A stretch of 64,000 nt of DNA, taken from Sphaerulina vaccinii. Lineage: Eukaryota; Ascomycota; Dothideomycetes; Mycosphaerellales; Mycosphaerellaceae. The notes beneath the pieces were generated by a model, which worked only from the letters and a program-made list of their open reading frames with translations, was not told the DNA's origin and did no database searches. Where the stretch lies: assembly GCA_022570795.1 (NCBI GenBank), contig JAKUDP010000002.1:1550001-1614000 (forward strand), read 5' to 3'. Both the position numbers and the translations under genes were made by a program. Shown here in pieces: positions 1 through 8,940 of the stretch (position 1 is its first letter; the number at the start of each line of letters is the position of its first letter).

Positions 1-228
1 CTTGCCCAGGGTGTGGTCGCATTCGTCTGAAGAGACCACTTCGCACGGTCCGTAGTGTATCGACAATTCGCCATCCAGCGGTGCATTGTATGTGATCTGC
101 ACGTTGTGCATGCCACCAGCCTCCGCTACTATGCCATCTGCAAATGAGAGAGTGGTGGAACGGGGAATGGCATTGGCAGCTACCAAGGTGACCAGTCCTA
201 TGGCAGAAACGAAAGACAGAAGTGCCAT
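1..228 (-). CDS. Secreted protein of unknown function, cut by the left window edge
   Basis: The reverse strand opens with an ATG at 228 and stays open to base 1, giving the first 76 residues. The start reads MALLSFVSAIGLVTLVAANA, a classic cleavable signal peptide with a hydrophobic core of about 15 residues ending in an Ala-x-Ala site. The mature part seen is small and polar, with two cysteines at about residues 62 and 70, which could form a disulfide. I recognise no domain, and the C-terminus lies outside the window. A secreted function is inference from the signal peptide. A competing upstream ATG on the same strand (about 238) is in another frame, so the start at 228 is preferred. Confidence 0.6.
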   Translation of the reverse strand, partial: MALLSFVSAIGLVTLVAANAIPRSTTLSFADGIVAEAGGMHNVQITYNAPLDGELSIHYGPCEVVSSDECDHTLGK

Positions 229-1000
229 CTTGGCGCATGAGATGTGACAATGATCGCTATACTGAATAACTCACCACGTGGATAGGCAAACCTACCTTAT
301 AACTCTTGCCAGATCCCACGACTACGGTCCCTAAGGAACGCCGATACGCCTGCGCGGCCAGTGAAGGCACGCCCTAGGCCTGCATCATGCACACCCTGCT
401 CGACTCCGTACATACTTGGCGAGTTGATCGCGACTGTTTTAGGAAGTCGGGCAGGGGTACCATCAGCCAGATAAGCTGCCGCTGCGTAGGTGGATCCTTC
501 AGGCTCGCCTATCACCGCAGAATCTGCTACCTCTCTAGGGCAGCGTTACACAAAGGCGATGGTCCTGTGGCGTGGTGGATAGCAGCATCCGACAGTCTCT
601 GCTTCCGACGGACATAATTGTTAGTCTTGTAGTGCAGTCGAGTGGTATGCGATGTGTTCGGCGTCGTCCGTCGATCGTTCGAGACTTGCTGCATGCATTG
701 TGGTATGTGGTATGATGCTTAACGAGTCGACTTGAGCTTGAACATGGGGGGGACATATGGTGTCTATGGCGAAGTAGTGACCCAGTCAGTGACAGAAGAA
801 AGATGAGGTGTGGTTGAAGATATGCTTTTCAAACAGGCAAGGGCGATGGCGAATGCTCCTGCCCTGCCAAGAAAGACTGTTCGACACGCGAGTCAGGCAA
901 GGCTCTTTCCTCGTCAAATAATAACTTTCATCATCACCTGCACACCACCACCACCACCACCACCACCACCACCACTACCACCACCACCACTACCGCAAAC
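229..1000. other. Intergenic region between a divergent secreted-protein gene and isy1
   Basis: No convincing gene is visible. Short open frames on both strands have no recognisable protein and mostly lack an ATG start. The interval must hold the divergent promoters of the secreted-protein gene and isy1. Its right end carries a CAC trinucleotide microsatellite just before the isy1 start codon. Confidence 0.5.
942..993 (+). repeat. (CAC)n microsatellite in the isy1 5' leader
   Basis: About 50 bases of nearly uninterrupted CAC/ACC triplets with two CTA variants. It ends 7 bases before the isy1 start codon, so it probably lies in the 5' untranslated leader. Confidence 0.9.
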
Positions 1001-1729
1001 ATGGCGCGTAATGCTGAGAAGAGTCAGTCGATGCTGTTTCGCTTCCGCGCGCAACAAGCAGCTGACCTGGGTATCGTCGACATCAACCGGACGAAACGAC
1101 CAAAGGCCATTTCACAGCAAGAAAACATCCAAACCTGTGAGAGATGGCGAGGACAAGTGCTCAAGGAGATCAGTCGCAAAGTCTCCAAAATCCAGGATCT
1201 GGCCTTGAGCGACTTCCAGATTCGTGATATCAACGACGAGCTGAACAAGCTCTTCAAGGAAAAATGGCAATGGGAGATGCGCATACGAGAGCTCGGGGGA
1301 CCAAATTACATGCGCGGAGGCGGAAAAGTGACAGATGATGAAGGGAGAGTGATTGAAGGCGGTGGCAAAGGGTATCGCTACTTTGGTCGAGCGCGCGAAC
1401 TGCCTGGCGTGAAAGAGCTGTTCGAGGTCGCTACTCAGAAACCGGAGAAAGAGGTGAAGGAGACGAGGCAGGATCTGCGGTCACGCGTAGATGCCGCATA
1501 CTATGGCTACAATCTGGACGAAGAGGATGTGACTCTGTTGCGGCATGAAGCGCAGAAAGAGCAAGAAGCGGAAGAAATGCTTGCGGCAGAGGGAGACACA
1601 GCAGACGGCGAATTTGAGCCTTTACCGGGCGATGCAGGAGATGGAGTCGCATGGAAGCTGCCTACTGCAGAAGAGGTAGAGACCGCGCTACTGGACAGGC
1701 GAAAGCAGAAGCTACTGGATAAGCTCTGA
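1001..1729 (+). CDS. isy1: Pre-mRNA-splicing factor Isy1
   Basis: A single-exon frame of 242 residues. Isy1 is a component of the spliceosome-associated NineTeen complex and acts in the nucleus during the catalytic steps of splicing. The family signature is clear: the start MARNAEKSQSMLFRFR with the following QQAADLG, the CERWRGQVLKEI helix around residues 46-58, a region at about 75-105 reading as IRDINDELNKL then KWQWEMRIRELGGPNY, and the glycine-rich stretch with YRYFGRARELPGVKEL around 125-143. The C-terminal 90 residues are acidic and charged, as is usual for fungal copies. Length matches the family. The ATG sits in a good context (CAAACATGGC). Upstream in-frame extension is unlikely because the leader is microsatellite. 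Confidence 0.95.
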   Translation: MARNAEKSQSMLFRFRAQQAADLGIVDINRTKRPKAISQQENIQTCERWRGQVLKEISRKVSKIQDLALSDFQIRDINDELNKLFKEKWQWEMRIRELGGPNYMRGGGKVTDDEGRVIEGGGKGYRYFGRARELPGVKELFEVATQKPEKEVKETRQDLRSRVDAAYYGYNLDEEDVTLLRHEAQKEQEAEEMLAAEGDTADGEFEPLPGDAGDGVAWKLPTAEEVETALLDRRKQKLLDKL

Positions 1730-3287
1730 GTGCATGGCTAAGCACTTCCTCCACATTCGACGCTTACCTATTGGAAACTGTCACAACCTGTGATAGAGAT
1801 CCATTCATCGCATGAGCCTCCGGGCAATAATACCAGTCCATCATATCGCAGATGTGTGCGGGCAACTCGATAGCGCAGAAGTGGTGACTTCGGGCAACAA
1901 TGCGATGGGCCTTGCCGATAGCCCACATTGCCGAACACGAATTTTCATGCTTACGACGATGTGGACTCTCTGCTGCTGTCGGCCACATGCGCATCTCAAC
2001 TACGAGCTCGGGATATGGACTTACGGCAGCAGAGCCCTCCTCTCTGTCAGTACAGCCAGAAGATCCAGCACTCTCTCGGACTTCCACATAACCACAAGAG
2101 ATCTGGTCGATCTGCCTGACCTGGTAGATTGCGTCTGGCCTCGGCCATATTGACCCTTCCAATCCGGCTACGAGCATATGTGCATATGTGACATTGTGAA
2201 AGGACGTTTCCAACACCTCATGTTGCCTATGCGACTCCGAACGGCCTCGAATTGCTGGTGAAGTCGCATTAGGAGAGGACTAAGAGCCAAGCCATTTCGT
2301 ATTTTTACACCTTAGCTGCAGCCTATGCAGCTGACCGCGAAAGTAGCGTGCAGCAGTACCCAAGATTCCCTCTGAAGACCAGAGGGAGTTTCTCTGGAAG
2401 GCCAAATGTCCTCAGGGCGACGCAGCTGTCCTAGGGCACAAATATACGCATGTATGTAAACAAGTAATGCGCCATCATGCTACACTCTGCGATCATGGTG
2501 GCTATGCATGACCAAGTCATCAGCGTCTTCGCTATCCAACGACTCATGTCACTCGAGGCAGAGCGCCTGACAGCCAAGCTCTTTGCCTGGGTCTTGCCTG
2601 GTTGCAGCTCTCTCCGGTGTCTAGGATGCTTGAGCTACCATGCAAATCTGGAGCTCTTCTACGATGTTTCAGGATGATCGTGGAGGTGGAGTTCTGCGTA
2701 GCACCACTTCGAGAGTTTGCCAAGCCGCCTTCGCTTCGGTGAGAATCCTTGCACCTCACTTCACCTTGATTCTCTCTCGTTCTGAGTACCTCGAGTTTCC
2801 ATTACAAGCACAAAATCGTCTCAAATCCATCTCGACTCCATAGCCGGCCGCACGTTGAACTGAGAATCGCGTAGGATTCATCTCTGACACATTTGTGCGA
2901 GCAAGCGATGGTAATAAATGGCTCAACTCGAGTTCTGGTGATGCGCGATTTTATGATTGCACAGCCTCTGCGCCGAGCTACCAGCTTTCCGTAGCTCATC
3001 ATTACCGCAAGAGCACTACCGGATGCAACACACCGCATGCGATGATGTGCATGACCACATGCGCATTGCGCTTGCATGGCCATCGAATTGTCCAAGTCGC
3101 CATCCTGGCGGGTACTTGGTTTTCTTTGTCCAGACAACCACAGCACGTGGAGCACAGGCCTGGATAAAGCTAATCTTTCTTTCACATGTTGGTGGCTATG
3201 CTGACTATATAGAGCTCTTCGCCGCGCTCTGCTACGCTGTACACATTCGATTTCTGCTCTTTCTCTTCCCTTGCGTTTGGTCTTCAC
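1730..3287. other. Intergenic region between isy1 and the P-type ATPase
   Basis: About 1.56 kb without a supportable gene. The frames of 60-160 codons on either strand have shifting composition, no domain and mostly no ATG. I found no tRNA B-box or other RNA signature. The right end should contain the ATPase promoter. Confidence 0.5.
3206..3212 (+). promoter_or_regulatory. Possible TATA element upstream of the P-type ATPase
   Basis: TATATAG lies 76 bases before the ATG at 3288, followed by a pyrimidine-rich leader (CTCTTTCTCTTCCC). Position and context fit a core promoter, but this is inference from sequence only. Confidence 0.35.
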
Positions 3288-6200
3288 ATGATCGCCTCCA
3301 GCACGATGGCTGACTCCAAGCTACCCAAGGCCCATACAGTCGCCACCGGCGAGCTGGAGCGGGTGACAAGCAACGACAGAGGACGCATTACTTACGCTCC
3401 GGATGTGCGTGTCCGTCGCACAAGCACTGGTCGATTGGAACGAGGCCGCGGTGGCAGCCATACCCGATCAAGATCAAGAGACTCTTCGATGTCAATAAGA
3501 ACCACGCGTAGAAGTCTCGAACCAAGCTTAGTTCTGCCACCTCAGTTCAGAACCTTATCCTTTGGCATCGAGGAGAGCAAGCGAAAAAGCTTCGTCAGAC
3601 ATGCTGAGAAGAAGTCGGATAAGACGAAAAGCAAGAAGCAAGCTGCACAGATCGAGCTCGAGGACAGTGACCACCACAAAACAACAAGAGAGGACCTTCT
3701 GCAGCGCTTTGGCTCCTCTCGCACGACTGGGCTCACAAGCTCTGCTGTTTCACAGCAGTTGAAGACTGTGGGGCGCAACATACCTTCTCCTCCACCATCT
3801 CACTGGATCCGCCAGACCTTGTCGTACCTTTTCGGCGGATTTGGCTCCATCTTGTTCCTCTGCAGTCTTCTGGTTTTCATCGCGTGGAGACCACTCGGAG
3901 ATCCCAATCCAGCTGTCGCCAATCTGGCACTGGCCATTGTCTTGGCTTTGGTATGGCTCGCACAGGCTGCATTCTCCTTCTGGCAAGACTTTTCGTCTTC
4001 TCAAGTGATGGCATCAATATCGCGAATGTTGCCAGAAGACTGCATCGTGCTACGCGATGGAGAACAAGTCCAAGTGGACGGTAGAGACGTGGTGCCAGGA
4101 GACATACTCAAGATCACGATCGGCAACAAACTTCCTGCTGATGTACGTTTTCTGGAAGTGAGCTCTGATGCTCGCTTCGATCGATCGATCCTCACCGGAG
4201 AAACCGTCCCTCTTCTTGCCTCTGTGGATTCTACAGACGACAACTACCTCGAAACAGCTTGTATTGGCCTTGCCGGAACACATTGCGTATCCGGCAGCGC
4301 CTGGGGACTCATCCTCGAGACTGGAGATCGAACGATCTTTGGTCGTATTGCCAAGCTGACGAGCACGCCAAAGTCCGGTCTCACACCACTGCAGAAGGAG
4401 ATTCTCTACTTCGTGGCGATTATCGTTGGTCTCATGCTCACAATGGTGATCATTGTCATTGCCGTTTGGGCAGGATGGCTGCGAAAGGATCATCCCGACT
4501 GGATCAGCGTTCCCATGCTTATCATAAGCTGTGTCTCTGTCGCTGTCTCTTTCATACCGGAAGGACTTCCCATCGCTGTGACGGCATCCTTGACTATTAC
4601 CGCGAACATCATGCGTCAGAACAAGATCCTCTGCAAGAGCCTGAAAACTGTCGAGACTCTGGGAGCGGTCAACGTCATTTGCTCCGACAAGACAGGCACT
4701 TTGACCAGGAATGTGATGACAGTCACTGATTTTCTTGTTGGCAAGACGTCGATGTCTGCGTCGGATGCCCCTGCTCGTTACCAGACATGTGAGGGCCTTC
4801 GTCAATTAGCAAACGCTTGTGCGGTCTGCAACGATGCCGAGTTCGTGGCATCTACGATGGATCAGCCCATAGCGGAGCGCAAAATCAATGGCGATGCAAC
4901 TGACTCTGCTGTGCTACGTTTTGCAGAAGGCATGAATCTCGTTTCGGAGCTTCGCAACGCATGGCGATCTATCTTCAAAGTCGCATTCAACAGCAAGAAC
5001 AAGTTCGCCATTAATGTTGCCAAAGGGGAGACATCTGAAGATCCGCTACTCGTCATCAAAGGTGCTCCGGATATCTTGTTGCCACGCTGTTCTTCGTATG
5101 TCGACGTGGATGGCACGATCAGGAGCATGACCGAGCAGGACACGAAGACATTGGAAGGCATGAAAGACTTTTGGTCATCACAAGGCAAGCGTGTGATCCT
5201 TCTAGCACACAAGCCCGTGAAGGATATGCCATTCAATCCTCTGGAGCAGCCACGAGAATACGAGCGTGACATACTCGGCCGTGCTGGTGCAGATTTGGTT
5301 CTCTCTGGATTGGTTGGCATCGTCGATCCGCCTCGACCTGAGATTCCTGGAGTTGTTAGGACACTCCGTGGCGCCGGCATTCGCGTTTTCATGGTCACCG
5401 GCGACTTCAAGCTCACAGCTCAAGCCATTGCAGCAGAGTGTGGTATCATCACTTCTACGCCTAAGAACATCGATGATATCACACATCTGGCCTTCGATGC
5501 TGGTTATCTGGCAAGTGCAGGTATCGTGGATGAGAAGTCCAGTCAGGACTTCACAAAGACGAAGTCAATCGTACTGAGTGGCTCTGACATTGAAACCTTG
5601 GACGATTCCATGTGGGACAAGCTTTCCTTATACGATGAGATAGTGTTCGCACGCACGACTCCGGAGCACAAGCTGAAGATAGTTCGAGAACTGCAGCATC
5701 GTGAGCTCACAGTTGGCATGACTGGAGATGGAGTAAATGATGCACCTTCTCTGAAAGAAGCTGATGTCGGCATTGCCATGGGCTCTGGATCGGACATCGC
5801 CATTGAAGCCGCTGACATGGTCCTCCTTGACTCCTTCTCGGCCATCGTCGAAGCTGTCAAGTACGGAAGAGTGGTCTTTGACAATCTAAAGAAGACAATC
5901 TGTTACCTGCTACCTGCTGGGTCCTTTTCCGAATTCTGGCCTGTCATGACAAATGTGTGCTTTGGTCTTCCACAGATCTTGTCCAGCTTCCTTATGATCA
6001 TCATTTGCTGCTTCACCGATTGCGCAGCGGCGACTGCACTGGCTTACGAGAAACCTGAAGCTGATGTTCTTTTACGAAAGCCACGAAACGCGAAGACGGA
6101 TCGCCTGGTCAACGGCAAGCTCATCCTGCAAGCGTATGGCTTTCTGGGAGTCATGATGTCTGTGAGCTCGTTCGCTATGGCATACTGGTTTGCTGAACGT

Positions 6201-6657
6201 CGTGGTATACCATTCTCCAGTCTCTGGTTTGGCTTTGGCGAGCCGCCTGCCGGTATGAGCGAAGATATCTACTTGGACATCCTCAATACTGCTAGCTCCG
6301 TCTACTTTGTCAATCTGGTCGTCATGCAATGGTAAGCAAGATGCCAGAACACTCACTAAGCAGATGCTAATCTGAATTGCTAGGTTCAATCTCTTCGCAG
6401 TCCGCACTCGCCGTCTCTCGGTCTTGCAACACTCCATGAACTGGCTCTTACTGCCAGCTATTGGCTTCGCGTTGGTCATCGCGATCTTCTTCCTTTACGT
6501 ACCGAAGTTTCACAATGTGCTACAGACGGCCATCATTCCGGCAGAGTACTGGTTCTTCCCGATGGCGTATGGTATGGGTATCTTGTTACTCGATGAAGGA
6601 CGCAAGTACATTGTCAGAACATATCCGAAGAGCATCATTGCGAAGCTCGCGTGGTGA
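3288..6657 (+). CDS. Type II P-type cation ATPase, Na+/K+-ATPase alpha-like
   Basis: Two exons, 3288-6331 and 6384-6657, encode 1105 residues. The 52-bp intron has GTAAGC donor, a GCTAAT branch site and TAG acceptor. Splicing rejoins MQ-WFNLFAVRTRR, the hallmark of the M8 region. An N-terminal basic, Ser/Arg-rich extension (about 1-130) precedes the cation-ATPase N domain (about 135-165) and M1/M2. TGET is at about 303, PEGLP in M4 at about 424, the phosphorylation motif DKTGTLT at 467-473, and TGDGVNDAP at about 811. The LAYE and TDRLVN blocks after M6 match the Na,K/H,K branch (type IIC). It probably exports or exchanges Na+/K+ at the plasma membrane. M4 reads PEGLP instead of PEGLL, and the M6 position equal to animal Asp804 is Cys. 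Met7 is an alternative start. Confidence 0.9.
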
Positions 6658-6886
6658 TTCTGTGTTCGACTGTAGTGGACGAGCAGTAGAATATAGACAT
6701 GAAAAGGAGCCTTTTTTCGGATACTACGACACCCTGTGTCTACCATCCCGTGATCCTTGTAAAGCACAGCCGGATAAGCGGGGCTGTTTGCTCTGTTGCT
6801 GTCGAACATACATGTAGCAGGTGCGAACAACTTCATATCAGCTTAGTTCTCTCTCGCTGCGACAAACTTCGTTTTTGTATACAACA

Positions 6887-7834
6887 ATGCGAGACATGAA
6901 CAGCCAGTGTTCACCATTCCGGCTAATCCGTGGCCCCACCCACTTTGAAACCGCCAAGAACATGCTATTACTGCTCCTGCTGCTGTATGTTCTCTTCATC
7001 AACATCAACTTTTCCCATGCCGCAGACAACGCAACCATGGTCCAGGAACTATACAATATGGACCAATTCGTCCTGTTCGGCGACAGCATTACACAGCGTT
7101 GCTTCAATCAAGACTATGGCTTCGCGTTTGGAGCTGCCCTCTCAGACAACTACGTGCGCCGCATGGATGTCGTGAATCGCGGATTCAGCGGCTACAATAC
7201 GCGTCAAGCTCTGGAGGTCTTGCCACATATTGTTCCTCCACGCTCTCAAACACGCGTCCGGTTCATGACGTTCTGGTATGGGGCCAATGACGCGAGATTG
7301 CCCAACACGCCTGGAGAACCACAACAGCACATCCCGCTAGATGAGTACATCGATAACACTAAGACGATGATGACGCATCCAGATGTCAGAGGACATGAAG
7401 GTATACGGCTGATCTTGATCACGCCTCCGGCAGTCGACGAGCGGCAATGTCTAGCAGCGGACAAGGCAAACAACCCAAACAATGGAGATGTCATTCGCCG
7501 GAAGGCTAGTGTGACGAGAGACTATGCGGCAGCCATTGTCAAGCTTGGCCAGGAAACGAATGTCCAAGTCTTGGATCTCTGGAGTATCATGGTTCGTCGA
7601 GCTGGTGGCGCAGTTGAAGATCCAGTCCCAACAGGCGCAATGGAGATGCCACAGAATGAAGTGCTACAGAGCTATCTCCTTGATGGCCTTCACCTCAGTC
7701 CGGAGGGATACAAAGTACTTTATGATGAGTTCATGACACTCATTCGAAGAGTGTGGCCTGATCAGGATCCAGATGGCCTGCCATTCATCCTTCCCAGGTG
7801 GGATGCCAGCATTTGGAGGAGAGATGCTGTGTGA
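6887..7834 (+). CDS. Secreted GDSL/SGNH esterase, isoamyl-acetate-hydrolysing (IAH1) type
   Basis: The frame from ATG 6887 encodes 315 residues. A second ATG at 6962 begins MLLLLLLLYVLFININFSHA, a strong signal peptide, and may be the real start. That choice is unresolved. SGNH hydrolase blocks are all present: block I LFGDSITQ with the nucleophile Ser at about residue 66, block II Gly in NRGFSGYNTR, block III WYGANDARLP with Asn at about 133, and block V DGLHLSPEGY with Asp and His at about 266 and 269. The spacing and the motifs around blocks II and III match the yeast Iah1 family, which hydrolyses short-chain acetate esters. Yeast Iah1 lacks a signal peptide, so an extracellular version would act on external esters. 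Single exon, same strand as the ATPase about 230 bp upstream. Confidence 0.85.
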   Translation: MRDMNSQCSPFRLIRGPTHFETAKNMLLLLLLLYVLFININFSHAADNATMVQELYNMDQFVLFGDSITQRCFNQDYGFAFGAALSDNYVRRMDVVNRGFSGYNTRQALEVLPHIVPPRSQTRVRFMTFWYGANDARLPNTPGEPQQHIPLDEYIDNTKTMMTHPDVRGHEGIRLILITPPAVDERQCLAADKANNPNNGDVIRRKASVTRDYAAAIVKLGQETNVQVLDLWSIMVRRAGGAVEDPVPTGAMEMPQNEVLQSYLLDGLHLSPEGYKVLYDEFMTLIRRVWPDQDPDGLPFILPRWDASIWRRDAV

Positions 7835-8940
7835 AGTTGCATGTTGAGGGCTGGAATGACAAGAGATGGGGTTTGGTACATACTGGTGGCAGGTCTTTTC
7901 CGTCGCTCGGTATCAAAACCCGTTTGTATAACGGCGAATGTGGTTGTGGCTAGGTTCGTGCTGGGTGCTGTAAAACATGTGCTGATCTCGCGGTAGTGTT
8001 CAGATCGCACTTCTATCACATGGAACCCATACTGTATAATCCCGCTGCTGTCCACCTGATCCAACTCGCAACTCGCCAGAGGCCGGATAGAAGGGCGTTG
8101 TCAACACCCAACGTCCGGAGAAGCACATTCTAGCCACCGGCTCATCGGCTCATGGCGAGCAGTCACAGCAGGTCAGGAAACACGCTCTGAAGCCCATCCC
8201 AAATCCATCTGCGCTCTTTCTGGAGACACAATAGCATGGTACTCGATCCCCCAATTGTCGACAGTCGCTTTCGATTGCTGGTCCGTCCTACTACTGTCCG
8301 CATCTCTTCGCGTTCGTCCGATCAACGACAAATTTGGAAATGCCTCAAAAAGTGTGCTGCTGATCTCTCATGCCACTACATCCAATGATACCTGCATGGC
8401 ACCCAAATGCATCTTTCATGCTTGTTCTGGCCGAGCAGACGCGGGGCATATATGTACGCGATGTCGACGCGTGATGCATGGATGAGGGGTCAAATCTTGA
8501 GAGAAAGCCACAGGAGTTGTAGGATCCACTCGGCTTGTAGCCGCTCCAGACCTCATGCTTAAAAATCCCGTGCGAAGCTTCAACGGCCTTCTATTAGAGC
8601 CCGTTAAACATTCCGTGGTGCCGACTTTCATTTCCTTTCTGCTTGACAGCAACATGTGCAGCCAATCCAAGCTCGACGTCGCCAAGCAGACCTCACGATG
8701 GCTTCGTCGACTTTCTACATTAGGCAAGAGGCTTGCCAAACCACGTCCTCAGCAGGATCTGCACGATTCATAGTGGATCGTGGAGACCGTTGTGGCATAC
8801 AGGGCTGGCTGAAGACAACGGCTGCAACTGTCAAAAGGTGGTCAGCCGCCTCTTGCTGGTGACTTCCAGTTTCACACATTGTCGCCTGTATAAGGCCCGC
8901 AGGTTTGTTTCTTTCTTCTTCGTTTCAATAATCATACATC
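7835..8940. other. Intergenic region between the esterase and the GH55 glucanase
   Basis: About 1.1 kb with no recognisable gene or RNA. The last 60 bases look like a compact promoter and leader for the glucanase, with a TATA element followed by a T/C-rich tract. Confidence 0.5.
8889..8894 (+). promoter_or_regulatory. Probable TATA box of the GH55 gene
   Basis: TATAAG lies 47 bases before the ATG at 8941. A pyrimidine-rich stretch (TTTCTTTCTTCTTCG) follows, typical of filamentous-fungal transcription start regions. Inference from position only. Confidence 0.45.

Noticed and set aside
2802..3287. 161-codon open frame on the minus strand just before the ATPase
   Set aside because: Arg/Ser/Cys-rich chance-like sequence overlapping the likely ATPase promoter and leader. 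No recognisable protein.
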